Assembly: GCA_002348315.1 (NCBI GenBank)
Contig: DEAW01000201.1
Coordinates: forward strand, 1 to 7,168
Source of the DNA: Planctomycetaceae bacterium UBA2972
Lineage (GTDB): Bacteria; Planctomycetota; Planctomycetia; Pirellulales; Pirellulaceae
DNA: 7,168 nucleotides
Direction: 5' to 3'
The notes below the pieces were generated by a model. It was not told the origin of the DNA and did no database searches. It saw only the letters and a list, made by a program, of their open reading frames with translations. Shown here piece after piece: positions 1-6,739 of this stretch (position 1 is the first letter of the stretch; each line of letters opens with the position of its first letter). Both the position numbers and the translations under genes were made by a program.

Positions 1-1510
1 CGAGGTTCGTCTTAATCGTATCCACCTTAGTTTTGGCTGCAGTGTAGGCGTCTGCGAGTGGCTTGTAGGCAGCCTGAGCCTGCGTGAGGCCGGCTTTAGC
101 TTCTTCCAGCCGAGCTTCCAGAGGCTTGGGATTCACAGCCAGTTCACCAATAAGAGCCCGGTCATCCACGGCATTCCAAACATTGATTTTTCCGGTCCAG
201 TCACCGGCAATCACGCGATTGGATTCATCACAGATCGTAACTTCCAATGCGATGTCAGCAAAAGCAGGATACGTCGCCTGTGCGGCTCCGTCCTGATTCC
301 AAATCTTAGCGGTACGGTCACGACCTGCAGTTACAATGCGACCATCCCGAGCGAATTCCAGGCTGGTAACTCCTCCGCCGTGAGCACCCCAGGTTTTTAC
401 CTGACGTCCTTCTTCCATTTCCCACAAGCGGACACTGCCATCAATAGCACTTGTGGCCAGAATGTTGGAGTCGAGCCTCCAGGAAATACCAGAAATACGA
501 TTGGAGTGTCCTTTGAGAGTGAGGTATTCGCGACCTGTATGAGCTTCCCAGACATGCATTCCACCATTGCGGTCACCTGTGGCTAAGAGGACTCCATCCG
601 GACTGAATTCCATCTTCGTGATCCAGTCGGTATGTTTCTTCGTTTCATACATCATTTCGCCCGTTGCCGTCGAATAAACGCGGATCATTTTTTGTGGTCC
701 ACCAAGTGCAATCATAGACTGGTCAGCACTAATATCTGCACCCAAAACAACATCGAATTCATCACCGATTTCGAAGATACGTTCACCGTTCTTGACGTTG
801 TACACAACGACTTTTCCGGATTGACTTCCGATTCCTCCACCGGCAATCAGGAGGCTTCCATTACGACTGAATTTCAGTACATGTGGAATGCCTTCCGGGA
901 ATTCGAGCACACCAAGCAGTTCCATGGTGGCGACATCGTAGAGTGTGATCTTCTTCTGGCCGGCAATTGCCGTTAACGACGACCAGGGGTTGGTCGCCAA
1001 GGCAGTCACGGCGGCAGTCTTGGGTGAATAGATGTTAGGAGCTTTATTGAGTCTTCCCGGCATCGGCGGTGTGGCAGGTTTTCCTGTAGCATCTGCATCC
1101 AAAGTCATTTCAAACTTAGGCTTCTTAGAAACCAGGACCTTACTGCCGGCATTTTCAGGCATTCCCTGATTGATCCATTTCTCAATCAACGAAATTTCAT
1201 TGGCTGGAATCGGATCTGGGTCAGGGGGCATGAAGGGCTCAGATTCGTGAGTAATCAATAGAAACAGATAGCTGCTTCCAGCATCACCTGGCTCAAGAAC
1301 ATCACCGGAGGATCCACCGAGCATTAAGTTGCTGTAGGTCGAAATATCCAGACCACCACTTTTCTCGTTAATGTTATGGCAGATGACGCAGCGTTGCCGG
1401 AAGATTTGTGAAACATTGTCATCCCAGGTAACTTTGGCTTCTTCTTTCTGGCCGTAGGTTACAGTGGCAAATCCGCACAATAGCAGGCCAAGTAAAAAAC
1501 GACGAATCAT
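1..1510 (-). CDS. PSCyt1 cytochrome-like domain fused to seven-blade WD40 propeller (3' end outside window)
   Basis: The frame is open for 503 codons from the ATG at 1508-1510 to the window edge, so the C-terminus is missing. Residues 1-20 form a signal peptide (basic MIRR, then a Leu-rich core; cleavage probably near YG/Q at 20/21). Residues 29-117 match PSCyt1 (planctomycete cytochrome C): haem motif C41-V-I-C44-H45, a GGLD segment at 52-55, and a probable distal ligand Met94 in FMPPD, then a WI.QG helix. A linker leads to seven WD40-type repeats spanning about 166-459, with the strand-c Trp/Tyr positions at Y191, Y237, Y279, W321, W363, W404 and W445, enough for one closed propeller. From residue 462 an Ala/Lys/Glu-rich helix, probably a coiled coil, runs out of the window. 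The start is supported by a good Shine-Dalgarno. It lies 136 bases after the DUF1549/DUF1553 gene. The family suggests an exported haem protein with a protein-binding propeller; its substrate or partner is unknown. Confidence 0.93.
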   Translation of the reverse strand, partial: MIRRFLLGLLLCGFATVTYGQKEEAKVTWDDNVSQIFRQRCVICHNINEKSGGLDISTYSNLMLGGSSGDVLEPGDAGSSYLFLLITHESEPFMPPDPDPIPANEISLIEKWINQGMPENAGSKVLVSKKPKFEMTLDADATGKPATPPMPGRLNKAPNIYSPKTAAVTALATNPWSSLTAIAGQKKITLYDVATMELLGVLEFPEGIPHVLKFSRNGSLLIAGGGIGSQSGKVVVYNVKNGERIFEIGDEFDVVLGADISADQSMIALGGPQKMIRVYSTATGEMMYETKKHTDWITKMEFSPDGVLLATGDRNGGMHVWEAHTGREYLTLKGHSNRISGISWRLDSNILATSAIDGSVRLWEMEEGRQVKTWGAHGGGVTSLEFARDGRIVTAGRDRTAKIWNQDGAAQATYPAFADIALEVTICDESNRVIAGDWTGKINVWNAVDDRALIGELAVNPKPLEARLEEAKAGLTQAQAAYKPLADAYTAAKTKVDTIKTNL

Positions 1511-1514
1511 AACT

Positions 1515-1521
1515 CTTCTCC
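1515..1521 (-). promoter_or_regulatory. Shine-Dalgarno of the cytochrome-WD40 gene
   Basis: On the minus strand the sequence reads GGAGAAG followed by AGTT and then ATG, so GGAG lies seven bases before the start codon at 1510. This is the clearest ribosome binding site in the window. It fixes the start of a gene whose other end is out of view. Confidence 0.75.
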
Positions 1522-1560
1522 AAGTGATGATGAATGGTGTCCGCAGAAGATCGCGCGATG

Positions 1561-1582
1561 CGAACCCCACTCCGGGGAATCG
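1561..1582 (-). repeat. Small hairpin in the leader of the cytochrome-WD40 gene
   Basis: CCCC at 1565-1568 pairs with GGGG at 1574-1577 around a five-base loop. The outer CGA and TCG (1561-1563 and 1580-1582) can also pair after a small asymmetric internal loop. No T-tract follows on the minus strand, so it does not look like an intrinsic terminator. It lies about 50 bases upstream of the start codon, in the 5' leader if transcription reads through or starts upstream. Function is unknown and it may be chance. Confidence 0.35.
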
Positions 1583-1610
1583 AACGCTGGGATCTTAGCT
1601 TACGACGAAA

Positions 1611-1645
1611 TATAAAAATCCGGTCAGCCAACAGTGGCAGACTGG
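1611..1645 (-). terminator. Probable rho-independent terminator after the DUF1549/DUF1553 gene
   Basis: Read on the minus strand, one base after the TAA stop comes GTC-T-GCCA, a CTGT loop, then TGGC-T-GAC. This is a 3+4 bp stem interrupted by one T/T mismatch, and it can extend by CC/GG after one more mismatch. GGATTTTTATATTT follows directly. Stem, loop and T-rich tail are in the correct order and spacing for termination of the upstream gene. The stem is modest, so termination may be partial, leaving some read-through into the cytochrome-WD40 gene. Confidence 0.5.
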
Positions 1646-1646
1646 C

Positions 1647-4079
1647 TTAATGATTAAATACGAATTCTCGTGAATTCAGCAGAGCCCAGAAGACATCTTC
1701 AAGTGCCTGCTGTTTGTTTTCTTCCTGAGCAACCAATTCCATTAAATTGGTGAGTTCCTTCTCGGTCGGTTTACGAGTCAGACAGCGAATATAGATCTCT
1801 TCAATGATTTTTTCATGAGGAACCTGCTCGCCGAGTCGTGTGCTAACCAAACCACCCTGAGCGATTTTGGAGTTTACCGTGTCTCCGTTAAGCATATGTA
1901 ATGCCTGAGACAGGTTAGGTTCCATTTTGACTTCGCAAGAACAAACTGTTTCACGTTTGGCTCGACCGAATGTCGTCAGGAAGTACGTACTGGTATTACC
2001 ATTGGCAATTTGAACCGCTCGCGCTCCATTGGGAAGTCCCGGGAACTTGTTACTGGTGGTTGTAACTTGCGTGATCGAGTCCAGTAGAACTTCGGCACGC
2101 ATACGTCGCAATGTCGCATGTGAGAAGTTCGTAGTGTCCTTCTCGTTTGTTTCATTGGTCTTAGTACTGAGCTGATAAGTACGTGACGTACAAATATCTC
2201 GAACCAATTTCTTAAAGTCGTAGTTGTATTCGGTCAGATTCTTAGACATCGCCTCGAGTAGCTCTTTGTTGACCGGTGGATTACTAATTCGTACGTCGTC
2301 CACTTCCTGGATGATTCCTTTACCAAAGAAGTGCGCCCAAATGATGTTGGACAGGTTTTGAGCAAAGAACGGATTTTCATCGGAAGCCAGCCAATTGGCC
2401 ATGATTTGACGTCGGTCTTTTCCTGCTACATCCGGAGTTTCACCCCCAAGGAATTTTGGTGCCATGACTCGATTTCCGACTGGGTGGCGTACATCTCCGG
2501 AACCACTGTTGAACACAATGATTTCACGTGGATCTTCACCTCGCTTACGTCCAATTTGCGAGAAGAATGCAGCAAAGCTGTAGTAATCATCCATTGTCCA
2601 GCGATCGAAAGGATGGTTGTGACACTGAGCACATTGAATTCTCATGCCCATAAACACCTGAGCGACATTTTCGGCCACTTTCAGAGTGTTTGTTTCATTT
2701 TGGTAGTAGTTAGTAGCCGCATTAGCAAAAGTACCACCGTTACTTCCCAGCAGCTCCTGAACCATGACGTTCATCGGAACGTTGTTGGCAATTCGTTCCT
2801 GAAGCCATGTGTAGTACAGAAGCATCGACTTGTAGCTGATTTGATTCGTCGTACGAATAGTTAGCAATTCAGCCCACTTCATCACCCACAGTTCAACAAA
2901 TTCCTTTCGCGTTAATAATTCGTCTACGAGTTTGTCACGCTTCTTGGGATCAGCGTCTGCCAGGAAGGCATTGTATTCATCAACCGTTGGTAAGCGGCCG
3001 GTAACATCGAGTGTCACCCGGCGAATGAATTCTTCATCAGTACAGACTTCTGACGGGATGATTCGCAGTTTCTTGAACTTGTCATGCATCAGGGTGTCGA
3101 TGTAGTTATTCTCCGGAAGCTCATTCCAGGCAAACTCCAGGTTTTTAGGCAATACAATGAAATGAGTTCCCACAGTATGTGTGTCGAACCGAGCCATAAT
3201 AAAAGCTTCACCGCGATTTTGAGCCGTTACGACCCCGTCCTGTTCAATAATCGCTGAGTTGTCATTGTTGGAACTGAAGTAAGCCAGATGAGTTACGTCT
3301 CGATCAGTACCGTCAGAGTAATAGGCTCGTACAGTAATCTTCTGCTGAGCTCCTTCTCCGTTAAGGACAGCACCTTTCGGATAGATATCGACTTTCGTGA
3401 CGGTTGGGATTTCTCCCTGATCCATCACTGCTCCGTCTTGCAGCCATTCATGAACGATCTCGTAAAGCTCTTCACCTTTGCGGAATCGAGTTCCACCTGT
3501 GTGAGGGACAACACCAGCGCCTTTAGTAATCAGCAGGCTTTCTTCAGGGAATGCCAGGTTGATTCGGCGTGAGCTAAAGTCACGAGTGATATTGTTGTAG
3601 TCATCATTTGGATTAAACCCGTAGAGTGACAGTAGGAAACCATCTTTACCTCGAGCGGCACCGTGACAACTTCCCGTATTACAGTTGGCTTTCATGAAAA
3701 CCGGCATCACATCCAGCGTGAAGCTGATTTTTGGGGTGACGTCTGAATTCTGCACTTTCACGGGAATTTGAATTGCTTTGCCCTGGTACTCAACATTCAC
3801 GGTCGTTTCGCCATCACCTTGAGGATAAAACAGGTATCCATCCTGACGCAGGACTTCGGCATTGCCGTTCGTGATTGTCGCCTGTTCAGTCACATCCTCG
3901 GTGAGTCCATCGGAGAACCGGGCCTGCACGATAAGCCGCTGACGGTCTCTCGAATTAGACAGATCGATGTTTTCCGGATACACGTTGATCTCGGTCAATT
4001 CGGCTGCAGAGGTTACTGCAGTCATTAGGATAAAAGAGAAGACGGCCAAATTGCGTAGGATATTTTTTGTAGCAGTCAT
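1647..4079 (-). CDS. Secreted PSCyt2 (DUF1549) / PSD1 (DUF1553) protein with Ig-like domains and two cytochrome-type motifs
   Basis: 810 residues, complete. Residues 1-26 are a signal peptide (hydrophobic core 11-22, cleavage near SAA/E). Residues 27-110 and about 226-310 look like bacterial Ig-like (Big_2-type) domains, each with a FSDG/YSDG..DVT motif. Between them is a planctomycete cytochrome-like segment with C133-N-T-G-S-C138-H139 followed by GAARGKDGF and SLYGFNP. PSCyt2/DUF1549 spans roughly 324-510, with RVTLDVTGRLPT and the hallmark C483-A-Q-C486-H487 in QCAQCHNHPFDRW. PSD1/DUF1553 spans roughly 566-805, with the WAHFFGKG motif, C713-S-C715-E and QALHMLNGD. The length and domain order are normal for the family. 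The start is fixed by the signal peptide although the ribosome site is weak (AGG 12 bases upstream). The gene lies 63 bases after the PPC gene. The family is probably extracytoplasmic and possibly haem-binding; no reaction is known to me. Confidence 0.95.
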   Translation of the reverse strand: MTATKNILRNLAVFSFILMTAVTSAAELTEINVYPENIDLSNSRDRQRLIVQARFSDGLTEDVTEQATITNGNAEVLRQDGYLFYPQGDGETTVNVEYQGKAIQIPVKVQNSDVTPKISFTLDVMPVFMKANCNTGSCHGAARGKDGFLLSLYGFNPNDDYNNITRDFSSRRINLAFPEESLLITKGAGVVPHTGGTRFRKGEELYEIVHEWLQDGAVMDQGEIPTVTKVDIYPKGAVLNGEGAQQKITVRAYYSDGTDRDVTHLAYFSSNNDNSAIIEQDGVVTAQNRGEAFIMARFDTHTVGTHFIVLPKNLEFAWNELPENNYIDTLMHDKFKKLRIIPSEVCTDEEFIRRVTLDVTGRLPTVDEYNAFLADADPKKRDKLVDELLTRKEFVELWVMKWAELLTIRTTNQISYKSMLLYYTWLQERIANNVPMNVMVQELLGSNGGTFANAATNYYQNETNTLKVAENVAQVFMGMRIQCAQCHNHPFDRWTMDDYYSFAAFFSQIGRKRGEDPREIIVFNSGSGDVRHPVGNRVMAPKFLGGETPDVAGKDRRQIMANWLASDENPFFAQNLSNIIWAHFFGKGIIQEVDDVRISNPPVNKELLEAMSKNLTEYNYDFKKLVRDICTSRTYQLSTKTNETNEKDTTNFSHATLRRMRAEVLLDSITQVTTTSNKFPGLPNGARAVQIANGNTSTYFLTTFGRAKRETVCSCEVKMEPNLSQALHMLNGDTVNSKIAQGGLVSTRLGEQVPHEKIIEEIYIRCLTRKPTEKELTNLMELVAQEENKQQALEDVFWALLNSREFVFNH

Positions 4080-4142
4080 TGCGATACAAAACCTAATGTT
4101 GAAAATATAAACGGCTTAATAAGAACCAAAATGGTAAATAAT
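4080..4142 (-). other. AT-rich spacer between the PPC and DUF1549/DUF1553 genes
   Basis: The 63-base gap contains only a 4-bp stem (ACCA/TGGT, 4125-4135) and no convincing terminator. The shortness and lack of a terminator favour co-transcription of the two flanking genes. The only sequence resembling a ribosome site is AGG at 4092-4094, 12 bases from the start codon, which is far and weak. Confidence 0.5.
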
Positions 4143-6626
4143 TTATTTCTCTTCCGAACCAGCGGCCGGTTCCGTGCCTTCAGCTCGCTGTTTGGCAGCT
4201 AAGCGAAGTTTCTCCAGACGACTAAGTGGTTTTGCCATAGGCATCGGTGCGGGCATGGGCTTAGGAGCTGCCTTAGCAACGGGCATTGGCTTTGGTTTAG
4301 GAGGAGCGTTGGGTGGTGGCGGAAGTGGCTTGTCGATCTGCAGTGTGGTGGCTGCAGTTCGGAAGACGATCGGCTCACCATTTTCAGTAATGGTAATGCG
4401 ACAGAAGACGTTGGTGTGTTTTCCAGCAGGACTGGCTTTATCCGTCTGGATATTGAAAGTGAATTCTTCCGTCTCTTTGTTGAACTCCAGATTGGTGGTC
4501 GTCACCATATTTGGCAGTCCCAGCAATTCGATCTTAGCGTTCCCTTCAAATGGGGTCGCGTGAGTGATTTTTCCGTACAACTGAGTTTCCTGACCCTGCT
4601 CACAAGCTGCTCGTTCGAGAGCAAAGGAAGCATAAGGAGCAGCTACGGAAAGGGTTGCCATTTGGCTGGAAACCCAGGCCGTTCCATTGACGTTGGCTGA
4701 GCCAAGAACGTAGATGGGCCATTCGCGAACCTGAGCATTTCCTGCTGCGTTGAGCGGATACACGGCTTCAGTGCCACCTGCGGGAACTACAACAGTCGAT
4801 CGAGTTCCAATCCCTGGTGGTCGGAATGGAAATTGTAGTGTTACCGCTTCGTTAAATCCTTCTTTGCGATGAATCAAAACCTTCAAGGCCATTTCACCAT
4901 TCTGAACGATGGGTACTTTGGGTTGAACGATTTCCAGGGTGTAGGGAAGTTCGTCGACAACCGCAATCGGCAATTGCTCAACATCTTTATAGACATACAG
5001 TGATTGTCCAGGAGCGGCAACAACCAGATCAGCTCGGTTTTTGAAGTGGCCTTCAATGCCTGTAGCAGCGTCAACGTGCCTGGCCTGGAACCTCATCAGC
5101 TTTCCGGCAATCGGTGCATCTGCTGCTGCTTCAAATACAACCGGCATAACACTCATGTTGGCTGGCATATTCGGAGCGTGCATCGTTACGCCCTGAGGTA
5201 ATTCGTTGCCTTCGATGGTAATGTCACCACCAAAGTTCGAGCGGGATGCAGAAATCAGTGTTGCGTATTTTCCTCCGCGAGGCACATAGATCTGTTGACG
5301 TGATTGTGAATAGCGTGCGACTCGAGGGATACCGAGCGAAAGCTGAGCTTTGACTGGGCGAAACTCGATACGATACACAAAGTTCTCGCCACCACGTTTC
5401 AGGTGATCGGTTACTCGCAGTACATATTCTCCGTCAGCCGGAAACGTATAGCGGAAATAACTATCAGGTCCACGTGAATCGTCGTTACCAACTAATGAGC
5501 GTCCATTACCGTCATAGAGATTCATGACAGGGTCGAGAGGTGAGCGGATACGTCGAGCGAAGCACTCGATATCAAAAACCTGCCCTTTGGTTGCCGTAAA
5601 GCGGAAGCAGTCGATGTCACCTTCGGCCTGTACGATTCCGTTAAAGGCATTGGGAAGTGCAGCAGCACATGCTTCGGCAATCGATTCGTTTGGTTCTGTT
5701 TCCAGTGAATTTCCATGCTCGAACAGCATGAAAGGGTTACCGGAGGGAGCAATTCCATTGGCATCCTGTGGAACCAATGCAAACTGAGCATTCGGTTCTG
5801 TAGGTAGTTGGACGCTCTGAGTAATCGCTCCGGTTGGGTCACCGACAAATTTGACATCGACGGTGTCACCGAGTTTTCCACCAGCAGGGTAGACGGCCAG
5901 AGGTCGCGGGAATGTTCCTACATGGAGGTTATAGCGGCAGTTTCCGTTACCGGCATAGCTGCTTTCACGAACCATGACATAGTAAGTACCATCTTCTTTT
6001 ACCACGGCGGATGCGACAGCATCCTGCTTAGTAAGGGGAGTGTCGTCATCGGCTGATAATTCAAACCGCTTGGCGTCGATGATGGCGATATACGGGTCAA
6101 ATAAAGTTGTCCCAAGTCGCATGGCTTCAATCTCAGCCGAAATGCGTTGGCCAGCTTTCAATTCAACCGCGTAGTAATCGACATCTTCGTTTGTCACGAT
6201 GCCGTGCACCGTGGTATTCAATTCGATTTTTTGCGGAGCTTCAAAAGTACTATTCGGTTCGACTTCGGCTGTGGCAGCAAAAGGCCCGACCCAAAAAGTA
6301 CGATATTCCGTCAATCCACTACGACAGCGAACATGAGCAACGTGCTCTCCCAGTCGACAGTCAGCTGCAATGTTTACTTTTGCTGTAACCTTACCAGCTT
6401 CCGGAGTCAGTTCAACGACGTCGAATCCTGGTGAGTAAAAGAGGATCTCTTCGGCATCAGCTAGTCGTGCACCATTGAAAGAGATGGTGTTTTCTGCACC
6501 GCGTTGAACATTACGTGGAGTGATAATGCTTAGCGTTGGCGAAGAAGCCTGCACGATTGAAGTAAAAATCAGCAACATTGCGCAAAGCAATGCTGAAGTG
6601 ACGTTTCTTGGGGATAAGCGTCTCAT
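4143..6626 (-). CDS. Secreted protein with two PPC domains, Ig-like regions and Pro/Ala/Lys-rich tail
   Basis: 827 residues from the ATG at 6624-6626. Residues 1-27 are a signal peptide (MRRLS, hydrophobic core 11-25, cleavage near VQA/S). Residues 28-115 resemble an IPT/TIG-like beta domain. Two PPC (bacterial pre-peptidase C-terminal) domains follow: about 121-237, opening with EVEPN and holding NEDVDYYAVEL, and about 309-422, opening with ETEPNE and holding EGDIDCFRF and a DGEYVLRV strand. The Asp-rich turns (DDDTP, NDDSRG) resemble calcium-type surface loops. Residues 430-765 are beta-rich and probably Ig-like. Residues 767-800 are rich in Pro, Ala, Lys and Met, and 801-827 form a charged tail. 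No peptidase or other catalytic motif is visible, so a binding or structural role at the cell surface is the likely reading. An in-frame TTG at 6684-6686 would add 20 residues but runs through a strong hairpin and precedes a perfect signal peptide, so the ATG is preferred. Confidence 0.92.
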   Translation of the reverse strand: MRRLSPRNVTSALLCAMLLIFTSIVQASSPTLSIITPRNVQRGAENTISFNGARLADAEEILFYSPGFDVVELTPEAGKVTAKVNIAADCRLGEHVAHVRCRSGLTEYRTFWVGPFAATAEVEPNSTFEAPQKIELNTTVHGIVTNEDVDYYAVELKAGQRISAEIEAMRLGTTLFDPYIAIIDAKRFELSADDDTPLTKQDAVASAVVKEDGTYYVMVRESSYAGNGNCRYNLHVGTFPRPLAVYPAGGKLGDTVDVKFVGDPTGAITQSVQLPTEPNAQFALVPQDANGIAPSGNPFMLFEHGNSLETEPNESIAEACAAALPNAFNGIVQAEGDIDCFRFTATKGQVFDIECFARRIRSPLDPVMNLYDGNGRSLVGNDDSRGPDSYFRYTFPADGEYVLRVTDHLKRGGENFVYRIEFRPVKAQLSLGIPRVARYSQSRQQIYVPRGGKYATLISASRSNFGGDITIEGNELPQGVTMHAPNMPANMSVMPVVFEAAADAPIAGKLMRFQARHVDAATGIEGHFKNRADLVVAAPGQSLYVYKDVEQLPIAVVDELPYTLEIVQPKVPIVQNGEMALKVLIHRKEGFNEAVTLQFPFRPPGIGTRSTVVVPAGGTEAVYPLNAAGNAQVREWPIYVLGSANVNGTAWVSSQMATLSVAAPYASFALERAACEQGQETQLYGKITHATPFEGNAKIELLGLPNMVTTTNLEFNKETEEFTFNIQTDKASPAGKHTNVFCRITITENGEPIVFRTAATTLQIDKPLPPPPNAPPKPKPMPVAKAAPKPMPAPMPMAKPLSRLEKLRLAAKQRAEGTEPAAGSEEK
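4227..4328 (-). other. Pro/Ala/Lys/Met low-complexity segment of the PPC protein
   Basis: Residues 767-800 (of 827) repeat PP, KPKPMP, APKPMP and MPMAKP units with few other residues. They form an extended, positively charged linker between the folded beta domains and a short charged C-terminal helix (LSRLEKLRLAAKQRAEG). Such segments commonly span or bind cell-envelope polymers; here this is inference from composition only. Confidence 0.7.
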
Positions 6627-6630
6627 AATT

Positions 6631-6634
6631 TCCT
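6631..6634 (-). promoter_or_regulatory. Shine-Dalgarno deciding the PPC gene start
   Basis: AGGA lies four bases before the ATG at 6626 on the minus strand; a second purine run, GGGAG (6639-6643), lies 12 bases before it. The spacing of the first is short but usable. Together with the signal peptide that begins at this ATG, it supports starting here and not at the in-frame TTG at 6686, whose own upstream sequence shows no ribosome site. Confidence 0.55.
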
Positions 6635-6657
6635 GTTGCTCCCATACGTTGTAAAGT

Positions 6658-6684
6658 GCGGGTGGCGCGTCGTACGCCACCCGC
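6658..6684 (-). repeat. GC-rich intercistronic hairpin upstream of the PPC gene
   Basis: A perfect 10-bp stem, GCGGGTGGCG against CGCCACCCGC, surrounds a seven-base loop (6668-6674). It ends about 30 bases before the PPC start codon. No T-tract follows on either strand, so a classic terminator is unlikely. An RNA-stability, processing or pausing element between co-transcribed genes fits better, but this is inference. Confidence 0.7.
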
Positions 6685-6712
6685 AACGCATGTCGTTAAA
6701 AGTGGAGAATGA

Positions 6713-6739
6713 ATTGTTTAGTTGTGGGGACTAAACAAT
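6713..6739 (-). repeat. AT-rich inverted repeat spanning the DUF1501 stop codon
   Basis: ATTGTTTAGT pairs perfectly with ACTAAACAAT (10 bp) around a seven-base loop (6723-6729). The 5' arm on the minus strand contains the last two codons (ATT GTT) and the TAG stop of the DUF1501 gene. The stem is AT-rich and no T-run follows, so it is not a typical intrinsic terminator. With the neighbouring GC-rich stem it makes two consecutive hairpins within 82 bases. Confidence 0.65.

Noticed and set aside
632..976. Plus-strand ORF of 114 residues opposite the propeller
   Set aside because: The minus-strand frame encodes clear WD40 repeats here; the plus frame shows no family features.
1508..1510. Lipoprotein reading of the cytochrome-WD40 signal (LLLC at residues 9-12)
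   Set aside because: The residue before the Cys is Leu, not Gly/Ala/Ser, and the hydrophobic core before it is too short, so an ordinary signal peptide fits better.
1561..1585. tRNA T-arm-like GTTCGATTCC on the minus strand
   Set aside because: The flanking bases do not form a five-base T-stem and no acceptor, D-arm or anticodon arm can be built around it.
1419..1631. 70-residue minus-strand ORF covering the gap before the cytochrome-WD40 gene
   Set aside because: It begins at a TTG inside the probable terminator, has no ribosome site, and overlaps the signal peptide of the real gene in another frame.
1662..1677. Two GAATTC sites four bases apart
   Set aside because: They fall in the coding sequence of the conserved C-terminus (NSREF) and are explained by codon choice for Glu-Phe and Asn-Ser.
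2331..2864. 177-residue plus-strand ORF
   Set aside because: It lies wholly antisense to the conserved PSCyt2/PSD1 region, shows no recognisable domain and has a composition expected of a shadow frame.
4085..4140. Possible sigma-70-like promoter (TTGGTT, 16 bases, TATTTT) in the AT-rich spacer before the DUF1549/DUF1553 gene
   Set aside because: Only three of six bases match the -35 consensus, and AT-rich spacers give such matches often; not enough to call.
4174..4563. Gly/Ala-rich plus-strand ORF resembling a membrane or glycine-zipper protein
   Set aside because: Its Gly-rich segment is simply the antisense reading of the Pro-rich tail of the PPC protein.
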